Below are positions 55,021 to 63,446 of a DNA stretch of 64,000 nt, piece after piece. Below the pieces are notes generated by a model. It did no database searches. It was given only the letters and a program-made list of their open reading frames with translations, and was not told the DNA's origin. Within the stretch, counting starts at the first letter, position 1; every line of letters begins with the position of its first letter. Position numbers and translations under genes: made by a program. The DNA is from Thermoflavifilum sp. (GTDB lineage Bacteria > Bacteroidota > Bacteroidia > Chitinophagales > Chitinophagaceae): assembly GCA_023511875.1 (NCBI GenBank), contig JAIMAQ010000009.1:1-64000 (forward strand). The letters run 5' to 3'.

Positions 55021-56236
55021 TTTCTGGCAAGATACCTACGCGGCCCGGATACCCTATGAATCCATAACCTCGATTCACGTAAATATATTGTTGACCTTCT
55101 CGGTACAGGCCTGCCCATTGGCGATATACATATTGGCAAGGGCTCCACTTGAACCCGGGTATTTCTACGCCGAATTGAAATCCATGGGTATGCCCCGAGA
55201 GTGTGAGTTGAATATCGGGAAACTCAGGGCGGACTTGTGCATCCCAATGGGTAGGATCGTGTGAGAGGAGAATTTTAAACGGGTAGGCTTCAGTGCCTGC
55301 ATAGGCTTTTTTTAAATCTCCATATCGAGAAAAATGGCGTAATGCACTCCAATTTTCTACGCCTATCAGAGCGATCTGCTGACCTTGTCGATCTAAAATG
55401 GTGTGGGCGTTGTTGAGCATGTGCCAACCCATGTTGGCTTCTATTTGTTTCAGTTGTTCTAGATTTTTTGCCTTGGCTTCCGCACTTGGCCATTGAGTGT
55501 AATCGCCATAGTCGTGATTACCCAAAATGGAATAAACGCCCATAGGCGCTTTGAGTTGAGAAAAGAGTTCTTGATAATCTGCTAACTCTTCATGATGGTT
55601 GTTGATGAGATCGCCGGTGAAAAAAATAATATCGGGTTTTAGGTCCATAGCCATTTGCACGCCTTTGGCTACTAGATCGGGTCGGGTAAAGCTGCCTGCA
55701 TGGATATCGGAAATTTGCACGGCTCTAAGTCCTCGGAAAGCCTCTGGAAAGTCGGGAAAATGCAGCTTCACATGATGAATGCGATAACGGTATTTATTCG
55801 ACATGCCATATAATAAACTCCCATACAATATGCCGCCCACAATGAGTCCCGTGGCCGAAAGAAATTGAGATCTACTAATGGTAGCGTCGCGTACAGCATC
55901 GCCTATTTCGCCGTGTGGAGCCCAAAGCTTTGCCAGCCAGGCTATACCTCTTCGGATATCATCAATCAATAACCACACATCTACCAAAACCTTTCCTAAG
56001 ATGGCTCCAATAGCAATGGTATAGCCTGTCATACGTTGGTGCATGGGTATATGCAAGGATGCCGAGAAAAACAGGAACAAGTAGCTTATCAATGAAAAAG
56101 CAAGATATGCTCCATATATCAATAGCTTGGCTTTGCCGTGCCAGCCGTGTACTAGCGTGCGTACTGCTTGAAACGCATACCAATCAATAGCCAGTAAAAT
56201 CAAGATGACCCAGGTGCTGCGTAAGATCGATAACAT
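54998..56236 (-). CDS. Membrane-anchored metallophosphoesterase
   Basis: 412 residues. Four hydrophobic segments occupy about residues 1-155. The catalytic domain follows, with calcineurin-like motifs VQISDIHAGSF (Asp, His), FFTGDLINNH (Gly-Asp), ILGNHDYGDY (Asn-His), ILLSHDPTHWD (His) and LTLSGHTHGFQFG (Gly-His-x-His). The layout resembles YkuE/YaeI-type phosphoesterases that act on lipid-linked or nucleotide substrates. The actual substrate cannot be named. It lies 14 bp after the FMN-reductase gene on the same strand, suggesting an operon, and overlaps the exonuclease end by 23 bp. Confidence 0.92.
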   Translation of the reverse strand: MLSILRSTWVILILLAIDWYAFQAVRTLVHGWHGKAKLLIYGAYLAFSLISYLFLFFSASLHIPMHQRMTGYTIAIGAILGKVLVDVWLLIDDIRRGIAWLAKLWAPHGEIGDAVRDATISRSQFLSATGLIVGGILYGSLLYGMSNKYRYRIHHVKLHFPDFPEAFRGLRAVQISDIHAGSFTRPDLVAKGVQMAMDLKPDIIFFTGDLINNHHEELADYQELFSQLKAPMGVYSILGNHDYGDYTQWPSAEAKAKNLEQLKQIEANMGWHMLNNAHTILDRQGQQIALIGVENWSALRHFSRYGDLKKAYAGTEAYPFKILLSHDPTHWDAQVRPEFPDIQLTLSGHTHGFQFGVEIPGFKWSPCQYVYRQWAGLYREGQQYIYVNRGYGFIGYPGRVGILPEITLLEFV

Positions 56237-56250
56237 CGTGCTGCTAAGTT

Positions 56251-56757
56251 TTATAGTTTTAAAAACGATTCAATTTGTTGACGAATCAGTTCCAAGGTGT
56301 GCGGATCAGTAATTTCGCCTTTTTCATTCATCAGTTGCTTAACCAAGGAGAGTGGCAGTTTATTGGGATGTACGATGATGTTTAAGTAATGAAGTACACC
56401 TGTAAAATGATCTAATCCACGTAGATTACCGCCTCGTCCCTCGGCTACGCCGGTGAGCAAGGCTTTTTTATTATACCAGCATTCTTTATAACGGGTGAGA
56501 TCCATAAACATTTTCACTGCACCAGAAAAACTACCATTGTATTCGGGTAAGATGAAGATGAATTTCTGAACCGGAATTATCCAGGAATTCTCGATCTCTT
56601 CTAATTGAGGTGTGCGTTTGTTCAGGTCTAATCCTTCTAAGGAAAGCAGATAGGCGGTCACCGGATAGGCTTGCAGCATATCTACATACTGTTGAGCAAT
56701 TTTTCGGGTGCGACTGCCTGGCCTGTTCGTGCCTGCAATAACGGTAATGACTTCCAT
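56251..56757 (-). CDS. NADPH-dependent FMN reductase-like flavoprotein
   Basis: 168-residue flavodoxin-fold protein. The FMN phosphate-binding loop is AGTNRPGSRTRKIA near residues 8-21, and the second FMN contact is LPEYNGSFSGAVKMFMD. The motif GVAEGRGGNLRGLDHF is characteristic of the FMN_red family (SsuE/ArsH/azoreductase-like). Its physiological electron acceptor is not known. The metallophosphoesterase gene starts 14 bp downstream on the same strand. Confidence 0.92.
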   Translation of the reverse strand: MEVITVIAGTNRPGSRTRKIAQQYVDMLQAYPVTAYLLSLEGLDLNKRTPQLEEIENSWIIPVQKFIFILPEYNGSFSGAVKMFMDLTRYKECWYNKKALLTGVAEGRGGNLRGLDHFTGVLHYLNIIVHPNKLPLSLVKQLMNEKGEITDPHTLELIRQQIESFLKL

Positions 56758-56821
56758 GATGATGAGGCAAACCTACATAAAAAGCCAGAGTCGCATATAA
56801 TCCACATCAGATCCACATCGG

Positions 56822-56854
56822 TTTGCCGCTTTCGGGAGAATGGTTGTATTTTTG
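56822..56854 (+). promoter_or_regulatory. Probable promoter of the UPF0173 hydrolase gene
   Basis: TTTG (56822-56825), 21 bp, then TATTTTTG (56847-56854). Both boxes and the spacing fit the Bacteroidota housekeeping pattern. The start codon is 32 bp downstream. Confidence 0.6.
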
Positions 56855-56886
56855 TAAAATTCTATTTAAGCTTAAATGAGCGAGCA

Positions 56887-57567
56887 ATGAAACTTACCTA
56901 TTACGGGCATGCATGTTTTGCCGTGCAGGTTGGTCATCGTCATATTTTGTTTGATCCTTTTATCACGCCCAATGAATTGGCAAAACATATTGACATTCAT
57001 CAGATTCCGGCCGACTACATCTTGATTTCACATGGCCATGCCGATCATGTTGCCGATGTGGCTGCTATTGCCAAACGCACGGGTGCTACGTTAGTGTCTA
57101 ATTTTGAAATCATTGAATGGTTTCAAGCACAAGGTTTTCATCAGGTGCATCCCATGAACCATGGAGGGAGTTGGAATTTTGATTTTGGAAAGGTGAAATA
57201 TGTAAATGCCATTCACTCGAGTAAGTTGCCCGACGGGGCCAATGGAGGTAATCCTGGCGGATTTGTTTGCCAGACTGCCGAGGGCAATTTTTATTATTCG
57301 GGCGACACGGCGCTTACGCTCGACATGCAGCTTATTCCACGATTTGCGCGTATCGATTTTGCGGTATTGCCCATCGGCGATAATTTTACCATGGGTTATG
57401 AAGATGCGTTGATAGCTGCTGAGCTCATCCAAACCGAGCGAGTGGTGGGCGTACATTACGATACATTTGGATACATCAAGATCGATAAAGCAGCGGCTCA
57501 GTTGGCCTTCCAGCAAGCGGGTCGTCAGCTGTTATTACCCGCCATTGGGGAAACTATTGAGCTATGA
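56887..57567 (+). CDS. UPF0173-family metal-dependent hydrolase
   Basis: 226 residues with the metallo-beta-lactamase fold. Motifs: MKLTYYGHACFAV at the start, LISHGHADHVADVAAIAKR (His-x-His-x-Asp-His zinc ligands), YSGDTALTLDM and VVGVHYDTFG near the end. The frame is open upstream to 56671, but the family N-terminus is MKLTYYGHACF, so 56887 is the start. The substrate is unknown. It precedes the parA-parB genes by 37 bp. Confidence 0.95.
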   Translation: MKLTYYGHACFAVQVGHRHILFDPFITPNELAKHIDIHQIPADYILISHGHADHVADVAAIAKRTGATLVSNFEIIEWFQAQGFHQVHPMNHGGSWNFDFGKVKYVNAIHSSKLPDGANGGNPGGFVCQTAEGNFYYSGDTALTLDMQLIPRFARIDFAVLPIGDNFTMGYEDALIAAELIQTERVVGVHYDTFGYIKIDKAAAQLAFQQAGRQLLLPAIGETIEL

Positions 57568-57604
57568 GTCGTTGTCGTTGTTTTTCAACTTTATTTAATC
57601 ATCC

Positions 57605-58405
57605 ATGGGGAAAATCATTGCTTTAGCTAATCAAAAAGGGGGCGTGGGCAAAACCACTACGGCCATCAACCTTTCGGCTAGCCTGGCCGTATTGGAATAC
57701 AAAACGTTGTTGGTAGATGCCGATCCGCAAGCCAATAGCACTACTGGTTTAGGTTTTGACTTGCGCAATATTCAGCAGAGTGTGTATGATTGCATGGTCA
57801 ATGAAGCGCGAGCTCGCGATATTATTTTGCAAACCGAAATTAAAGATCTGCAGCTATTGCCTGCTCATATCGATCTGGTAGGGGCTGAATTGGAGCTGAT
57901 TCACCATCCCAACCGCGAGCATGTGCTCAAGCAAGTGCTCGACCCCGTGAAGGCAGATTATGATTTTATTCTCATCGATTGCTCGCCTTCATTGGGATTG
58001 ATTACCGTGAATGCTCTCACAGCAGCAGATTCTGTGATCATCCCCGTGCAATGCGAATTTTTTGCTCTCGAAGGTTTGGGCAAATTGCTCAATACCATTA
58101 AGATTGTGCAGACTCGCCTGAATACTTCACTCGAAATTGAAGGCATATTGCTCACCATGTATGATGGTCGCTTACGGTTGAGCAACCAAATTTTAAGTGA
58201 AATCAGGCACCACTTTCACGATTTAATATTCGATACCATCATCCATCGCAATACACGCCTGGCCGAAGCACCAAGCCTGGGCAAGCCCGCCGTACTTTAT
58301 GATGCAGATAGCAATGGTGCACTACATTATCTTAATCTTGCCCGGGAAATTCTTCAGAAAAACGATGCTACTCGTATTCAGTTGAAAGATAAAATCATTG
58401 CCTGA
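57605..58405 (+). CDS. parA: Chromosome-partitioning ATPase ParA (Soj-type)
   Basis: 266-residue deviant Walker ATPase that drives chromosome origin segregation with ParB. The P-loop is NQKGGVGKTTTAINL with the extra signature Lys, Walker A' is LLVDADPQANSTTGLG, and Walker B is DFILIDCSPSLGL. It has no N-terminal helix-turn-helix, so it is a chromosomal Soj-type ParA. Its stop codon overlaps the parB start (TGATG), so translation is coupled. The parA-parB-DUF5683-dapB order is typical of Bacteroidota. Confidence 0.97.
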   Translation: MGKIIALANQKGGVGKTTTAINLSASLAVLEYKTLLVDADPQANSTTGLGFDLRNIQQSVYDCMVNEARARDIILQTEIKDLQLLPAHIDLVGAELELIHHPNREHVLKQVLDPVKADYDFILIDCSPSLGLITVNALTAADSVIIPVQCEFFALEGLGKLLNTIKIVQTRLNTSLEIEGILLTMYDGRLRLSNQILSEIRHHFHDLIFDTIIHRNTRLAEAPSLGKPAVLYDADSNGALHYLNLAREILQKNDATRIQLKDKIIA

Positions 58406-59343
58406 TGTCTGCCAGTTCACATAAAAAAACCAGTCAGCCTTCGGGCAAAGAAGCATTAGGTAAGGGCATCCGCTCTTTGCTTCAGCATATCGATGCTGAT
58501 TTTAAATCGCCATCCGGTGCATTGGCCGACGAGAAAGTAATGACGGCTACAACGTTTGAACGCATTCCCCTGGATCAAATCGAGGTTAATCCCATGCAAC
58601 CCCGTCGGGATTTTGATGAGAAAGCTTTGGCAGAGCTGGCCCAATCGATTCAGGTCCACGATGTCATTCAACCCATTACCGTAAGTCGCATTGACCACAA
58701 GCAATATCGATTAATTGCAGGAGAAAGACGTTTACGAGCGGCACGTATGGCTGGATTAAAAGATATCCCCGCCTATATTCGCCGGGCCGATGACCAACAA
58801 TTGTTGGAAATGGCCCTTACCGAAAACCTACAGCGAGAAGATCTCAACGCTATCGAGACGGCGCTGAGTTATCGCCGCTTAATAGAAGAATGTGGGCTTA
58901 CCCAAGAACAAGTTGCCGAACGCGTGGGCAAAGAACGTAGCACGGTAACTAATTACTTGCGTTTACTCAAATTGCCACCCGATATTCAAGTGGCTGTGCG
59001 TAAGGGCGAAATCAGCATGGGGCATGCACGAGCCATCATCAACATAGAAAACGTTGAACAACAATTATTCGTTTTTCATGAGATCATACACAAACAGCTA
59101 TCGGTGAGGCAAACGGAAGAATTGGTCCGACGCATTACCACTCAGCCCAAAAGCAAACGATCTGCTGCCACCGCTCAACTGCCGCCAGCCTATCAACGCA
59201 TACAAGATCAGTTGATGGATTTGTTTTCTACACGGGTAAGATTACAACGCAATGCAGCCGGAAAGGGCAATATTTCTATTGATTTTTATTCGGATGAAGA
59301 GCTCAATCGTATCCTGGAATTGTTGCAGCGCATCCGTTCGTGA
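58405..59343 (+). CDS. parB: Chromosome-partitioning protein ParB
   Basis: 312-residue CTPase/DNA-binding protein that loads at parS and forms the partition complex. The N-terminal nuclease-like domain has IEVNPMQPRRDFDEKALAELAQSIQ and GERRLRAARMAGLKDIPAYIRRA (the GERRxRA CTP motif). The central helix-turn-helix is TQEQVAERVGKERSTVTNYLRLLKLP. A C-terminal dimerisation region ends IDFYSDEELNRILELL. It overlaps parA by one base at TGATG. No canonical parS site was seen in the window. Confidence 0.97.
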   Translation: MSASSHKKTSQPSGKEALGKGIRSLLQHIDADFKSPSGALADEKVMTATTFERIPLDQIEVNPMQPRRDFDEKALAELAQSIQVHDVIQPITVSRIDHKQYRLIAGERRLRAARMAGLKDIPAYIRRADDQQLLEMALTENLQREDLNAIETALSYRRLIEECGLTQEQVAERVGKERSTVTNYLRLLKLPPDIQVAVRKGEISMGHARAIINIENVEQQLFVFHEIIHKQLSVRQTEELVRRITTQPKSKRSAATAQLPPAYQRIQDQLMDLFSTRVRLQRNAAGKGNISIDFYSDEELNRILELLQRIRS

Positions 59344-59356
59344 TCAAACACCTCCA

Positions 59357-60022
59357 ATGTGGGGTATTCATGGTCTTTTCCGATCGATTCGCTATTTGAT
59401 CTGGTTGAGTGTGTATGTGATTGTTGTAGCTCCCCATGCATCTGCACAACAAGCCACTTTGAATACGGATACCTTGCCTGCGTCGACAGATACAGTTCTC
59501 GTGCAAGATACTGCATCACGAGTAGCCGATACGCTTGCTTCAGCTCCCACCGATAGTTCAACACATTACCATGATCCACGTTTGGCGGCATTGTACTCGG
59601 CCGTGCTTCCTGGATTGGGGCAAGCCTATAACCATAAATATTGGAAAATTCCTATTGCTTATGCCGGACTGGGTGTGGCGGCAGGAGTTTTTGTTTACAA
59701 CTATAAACAGTTTATCTTGTTTCGAGATGCTTATCGGCTTAGCTTTACGGGTCAGAAAACGGGGGACCCTTTTGTAGATCAATATGGCCCGCAAGACCAG
59801 AAACGGATTCGCGATATTTACCGACAGTATGTAGATTATTCGGCATTGGCGTTTATGGGTGTTTATGTGATCAACATTGTAGATGCTTTGGTGGATGCGC
59901 ATTTATATTACTTTAATGTTTCTGATAATCTCACTCTTCGCTTGCAACCCGTGATGCATCCAGGCTATATGGGTTATGGGTTAGTCGTGAATTTTTATTC
60001 GAAGAAACACATGAGGAATTAA
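59357..60022 (+). CDS. DUF5683-domain exported protein
   Basis: About 221 residues from the ATG at 59357, which gives a signal-like N-terminus (WGIHGLFRSIRYLIWLSVYV ... HASAQQ); the frame is open to 59252 inside parB. After a Thr/Ser/Asp-rich linker, the DUF5683 region reads LAALYSAVLPGLGQAYNHKYWKIPIAYAGLGVAAGVFVYN, then QYVDYSALAFMGVYVINIVDALVDAHLYYFNVSDNLTLRLQP. It has membrane-associated helices and no known activity. It begins 13 bp after parB and is typical of this locus. Confidence 0.9.
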   Translation: MWGIHGLFRSIRYLIWLSVYVIVVAPHASAQQATLNTDTLPASTDTVLVQDTASRVADTLASAPTDSSTHYHDPRLAALYSAVLPGLGQAYNHKYWKIPIAYAGLGVAAGVFVYNYKQFILFRDAYRLSFTGQKTGDPFVDQYGPQDQKRIRDIYRQYVDYSALAFMGVYVINIVDALVDAHLYYFNVSDNLTLRLQPVMHPGYMGYGLVVNFYSKKHMRN

Positions 60023-60174
60023 TCATAAAAAACTTTTGCAAATAGGTATTTGAATAAATAGATTCATGCTCATATAAGTGAAATTTAAATGGGGGGAGCC
60101 GACTCGCCTAAAATAAATTGCTCATTAATGGTAGATATATATGCTTGATCGATCCATTAAACGTTGCCCAACAT

Positions 60175-60182
60175 TTATCTTT
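60175..60182 (+). promoter_or_regulatory. -7-like box before dapB
   Basis: TATCTTTG fits TAnnTTTG and lies 56 bp before the GTG start of dapB. No clear TTG at the right distance was found. The 216-bp gap between the DUF5683 gene and dapB otherwise holds no recognised feature. Confidence 0.35.
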
Positions 60183-60238
60183 GTTCATGTGGTTCAACAA
60201 AGAGCATTATTTTAAACTAAATATTAAATCATTTTCTC

Positions 60239-60964
60239 GTGAAAATAGCCCTTATTGGATATGGAAAGATGGGTAAAACCATTGAACCCATTGCTTTGCA
60301 ACGTGGACATGAAATTATTTGTCGGGTGGATGTACACAATCGTGCAGAATGGCTAAAGCCCGAAAAATTATCGAGTGCAGATGTAGCGATTGAATTTACT
60401 ACACCAGAATCGGCTGTAGATAATCTACTGGCTTGTTTTGAAGCAGGTGTACCTGTAGTTTGTGGTACTACTGGATGGTTACAGCGTTGGCCCGAGGTTG
60501 AAAAGATTTGCAGAGAAAAACAGCAAACTTTGTTATATGCTTCCAATTTTAGTTTAGGAGTGAATTTGTTTTTCGCCATCAATAAATATCTGGCTGAGCT
60601 AATGGCGGCTTATCCACAATATGAGGTACAGATTCGCGAAGTTCATCATACCCAAAAAAAAGATGCTCCTAGTGGTACAGCCATCACGCTGGCCGAGCAA
60701 ATTTTGCAGCGAATCAGTCGGAAAAAATCATGGGTTAACCGTCCATCTCAGCAGCCCGAAGAGCTTTCCATTCTTTCTGAACGTATCGATCCAGTACCGG
60801 GCATTCATGTGGTAGAGTATAGCTCTGCTGTTGATCAAATCGAAATCAAACATACGGTGCATTCGCGAGAGGGTTTTGCGTGGGGAGCAGTGTTGGCCGC
60901 GGAGTGGGTACGGGATAAAAAAGGCATCTACACCATGGAAGATGTGCTGGGCTTGAAAAAATAA
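60239..60964 (+). CDS. dapB: 4-hydroxy-tetrahydrodipicolinate reductase
   Basis: 241-residue enzyme of lysine/diaminopimelate biosynthesis that reduces HTPA to tetrahydrodipicolinate with NAD(P)H. N-terminal dinucleotide-binding motif MKIALIGYGKMGKTIEPIA, then VVCGTTGWLQ and YASNFSLGVNLFFAINKYLAELM. The substrate-binding and catalytic region has REVHHTQKKDAPSGTAITLAEQI, with the family His-His-x3-Lys-x-Asp-x-Pro-Ser-Gly-Thr pattern. GTG is the start codon. It follows the DUF5683 gene, as is common in Bacteroidota. Confidence 0.97.
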   Translation: MKIALIGYGKMGKTIEPIALQRGHEIICRVDVHNRAEWLKPEKLSSADVAIEFTTPESAVDNLLACFEAGVPVVCGTTGWLQRWPEVEKICREKQQTLLYASNFSLGVNLFFAINKYLAELMAAYPQYEVQIREVHHTQKKDAPSGTAITLAEQILQRISRKKSWVNRPSQQPEELSILSERIDPVPGIHVVEYSSAVDQIEIKHTVHSREGFAWGAVLAAEWVRDKKGIYTMEDVLGLKK

Positions 60965-60975
60965 TCAGGTCTTAT

Positions 60976-61935
60976 CTATTGCTTTTTTAACTGTTGCAGG
61001 TTTTGTAGCATATCTGCAGTCATCGTTTCCAGATTAAAGGCAGGCTTCCAACCCCAATCATTTCGTGCTAGGCTATCGTCGATACTTTCTGGCCAGCTTT
61101 CAGCAATTTGCTGGCGAAAGTCGGGCTGGTAGCACACTTCAAAATGGGGATTATGCTGTAGAAGAGCCTGTGCAAGCTCGGCCGGGGAAAATGAAAACGC
61201 ATGAATGTTGTAACTGCTATGCAGGCTAATACGATTGGCCGGGGCTTCCATCAGTTCAATAGTTGCTCGAATAGCGTCGGGCATATACATCATGGGCAGG
61301 GTCGCATGGGCATCGAGTGGGCAACAATATTTTCGGTTTTCGACGGCAGCATGAAACATTTCAATGGCATAATCGGTAGTTCCCCCACCTGGGGCCGATT
61401 TATAGCTAATCAATCCTGGATACCTTAGGCTACGGATGTCAACGCCATAGCGTTCATGGTAATATTCGCACCATCGTTCACCAGCTAGCTTGCTGATGCC
61501 ATAAGCTGTGGTGGGCTCTAAAATAGTATGTTGAGGAGTTTGTTGTCGGGGAGCTCCTCGGCCAAATACGGCAATAGAGCTAGGCCAATATACCTTATGG
61601 AGATTTTCTTCTCGGGCAATTTCTAATACATGGATCAGGCTTTGCATGTTGATATGCCAGGCCAAAGCAGGATTTTTTTCAGCTGTAGCGGAAAGGATAG
61701 CTGCAAGATGATAGATCTGGGTGATGTGATGCCGTATCACCAGTACGTGGAGCATTTCTCGATTCATCACATCGAGTGTCACATAGGGGCCTGTGCCCTT
61801 CAGCAAGGGATGTTCATCTCGCAAATCGGCAGCAACAACATGCTGTGGCTCGTAAATCTTACGCAGGGCTAGCGTGAGTTCTACCCCAATTTGCCCGCAA
61901 GCCCCAATCACCAGGATGCGTTCTTTTACAGGCAT
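60976..61935 (-). CDS. NAD-dependent SDR, L-threonine 3-dehydrogenase-like
   Basis: 319-residue extended short-chain dehydrogenase. The NAD loop is ILVIGACGQIGVELTLALRK; Ser and Tyr-x3-Lys catalytic residues are in WPSSIAVFGRG and TTAYGISKLAGERWCEYY. The stretch YGVDIRSLRYPGLISYKSAPGGGTTDYAIEMFHAAV is characteristic of the SDR-type threonine dehydrogenases described in Flavobacteria, which convert L-threonine to 2-amino-3-ketobutyrate. A UDP-glucose epimerase-like role is the alternative but less likely. It is convergent with dapB and divergent from kdsA. Confidence 0.87.
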   Translation of the reverse strand: MPVKERILVIGACGQIGVELTLALRKIYEPQHVVAADLRDEHPLLKGTGPYVTLDVMNREMLHVLVIRHHITQIYHLAAILSATAEKNPALAWHINMQSLIHVLEIAREENLHKVYWPSSIAVFGRGAPRQQTPQHTILEPTTAYGISKLAGERWCEYYHERYGVDIRSLRYPGLISYKSAPGGGTTDYAIEMFHAAVENRKYCCPLDAHATLPMMYMPDAIRATIELMEAPANRISLHSSYNIHAFSFSPAELAQALLQHNPHFEVCYQPDFRQQIAESWPESIDDSLARNDWGWKPAFNLETMTADMLQNLQQLKKQ

Positions 61936-62033
61936 AAAATAGTGTCGTAAAAATCTGCTGCAAATTGTTTGATTTTTGGGTTTTGAAAAAATGAAAATAA
62001 TCCAAATGATGAAAAGGTTTTAGGTTTGCGTGT

Positions 62034-62873
62034 ATGATCAACGAACGTATGACCAACATGCATTTTTTATTTGAAGGCCAGGATTATGATCCCAGCATGT
62101 TTTTTCTTATTGCGGGTCCTTGCGTGGTAGAAGATGAGGCCTTGCTCAACACAGTGGCTCAACAGGTGAGCCATATCTGCCAGCGCTTGGGCATTCCTTA
62201 CATCTTTAAATCGTCGTACCGAAAAGCCAATCGCACGCGAGCCGATGCTTTCATGGGTATTGGCGATGAAAAGGCTTTGAGATTGTTGCAACAGGTGAGG
62301 CACAATTTTCATTTACCTGTGCTTACCGATATTCATACTCCACAAGAAGCGGCCATGACAGCCCAATATGTAGATGTCTTACAAATACCCGCTTTTTTAT
62401 GTAGACAAACTGAGTTGCTCCAAGCTGCTGGAGCTACAGGCAAAGTGGTCAACATCAAAAAAGGACAATTTGTGAGTGGAGAGGCCATGCGTTTTGCGGC
62501 AGAAAAGGTGAAGCAAACGGGGAATAACAAAGTGATGCTCACCGAGCGAGGTTCTATGTTTGGTTATGGCGACTTAGTCGTTGATTTTCGCAATATACCC
62601 ATTATGCAAGCAACTCAGCTGCCCGTAGTGGTAGATTGTACCCATTCTTTGCAGCAGCCCAATCAAGCGAGTGGAGTTACGGGCGGTAGGCCGCAGCTCA
62701 TAGAGACCATTGCCTGCGCAGCAATTGCTACCGGGGCCGATGGTATTTTTATTGAAACACACCCCGAGCCTGCTCGCGCTAAATCAGATGGAGCCAATAT
62801 GTTGGCTTTACACTTGATGGAGCCGCTATTAGAAAAATTGGTGCGTATTCGAAAAGCCCTGATACAAGCTTAG
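62034..62873 (+). CDS. kdsA: 3-deoxy-8-phosphooctulonate synthase (KDO-8-P synthase)
   Basis: About 270-279 residues. Condenses arabinose-5-phosphate with PEP in KDO/lipopolysaccharide synthesis. The first ATG (62034) is used; ATGs at 62049 and 62058 are also in frame and 62058 gives an N-terminus (MHFLFEGQDYD) like the family. Key segments: IAGPCVVEDE, FKSSYRKANRTRADAFMG, VLTDIHTPQEAA, IPAFLCRQTELLQAAG, VVDCTHSLQQPN and IETHPEPARAKSDG. The Cys in AGPC corresponds to the metal ligand of the metal-dependent class, where the metal-independent E. coli type has Asn; this follows from known family structures. Confidence 0.96.
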   Translation: MINERMTNMHFLFEGQDYDPSMFFLIAGPCVVEDEALLNTVAQQVSHICQRLGIPYIFKSSYRKANRTRADAFMGIGDEKALRLLQQVRHNFHLPVLTDIHTPQEAAMTAQYVDVLQIPAFLCRQTELLQAAGATGKVVNIKKGQFVSGEAMRFAAEKVKQTGNNKVMLTERGSMFGYGDLVVDFRNIPIMQATQLPVVVDCTHSLQQPNQASGVTGGRPQLIETIACAAIATGADGIFIETHPEPARAKSDGANMLALHLMEPLLEKLVRIRKALIQA

Positions 62874-62874
62874 T

Positions 62875-63354
62875 TTATTTTTTTTCTGGTAGATAGCTAC
62901 GCAGCATCCACGCCATTTTTTCGTGTTTTTCCATTAAACCTACCAGGAAATCATTCGTGCCCGCATCTTCAAATTTAGTATCGGCTTGCTTGGCCATCTT
63001 ACGAATTTCGCGAATCAAGGTTTCGTGATCGTCTAACAAAATTTGTAGAGCTTTTTCCTGGGTTTCACCGGCTTGTCCTTCGGTAAGATTGGTAAGTTTG
63101 AGGTAATCTTCTAAGGTGGCTACTGCATAGTGCCCCAATTGCCGAATACGTTCGGCTAAATCATCGATCATAGTTGCCAGCTCTTTGTATTGTTCTTCCA
63201 GAAAACGATGGATTTCCGCAAAACTTCTACTTTCTAAGTTCCAATGATAGTTGCGGGTTTTGATATACAAAACGGTTTCGTCGGCCAACAAGGTGTTGAG
63301 TAATTTGGCTTCTTCTTGAAGATTTTTTTCAGGGATACCAATATTTGCTTTCAT
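62875..63354 (-). CDS. dps: Dps-family DNA-protection/ferritin-like protein
   Basis: 159-residue ferritin-like protein that forms a 12-mer, oxidises ferrous iron and protects DNA during stress. The ferroxidase-centre residues of the Dps type are visible: RNYHWNLESRSFAEIHRFLEEQY (His), then DDLAERIRQLGHYAV (Asp/Glu), and the C-terminal EKHEKMAWMLRSYLPEKK. Length is typical. Convergent with kdsA with one base between stops. About 90 bp of A+T-rich sequence lie before its start on the minus strand; no clear promoter boxes were identified. Confidence 0.95.
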   Translation of the reverse strand: MKANIGIPEKNLQEEAKLLNTLLADETVLYIKTRNYHWNLESRSFAEIHRFLEEQYKELATMIDDLAERIRQLGHYAVATLEDYLKLTNLTEGQAGETQEKALQILLDDHETLIREIRKMAKQADTKFEDAGTNDFLVGLMEKHEKMAWMLRSYLPEKK

Positions 63355-63446
63355 AATAAAAAAAATTAATAGATAAAAAATTGATTAACCATGAAAATAG
63401 TGTCAATAATTATACCATGATAGGTAAATGCCAAAATATCAGGAAG

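Noticed and set aside
60023-60238. Possible RNA gene or riboswitch before dapB
   Set aside because: No conserved lysine-riboswitch elements or tRNA cloverleaf could be recognised in the 216-bp gap.
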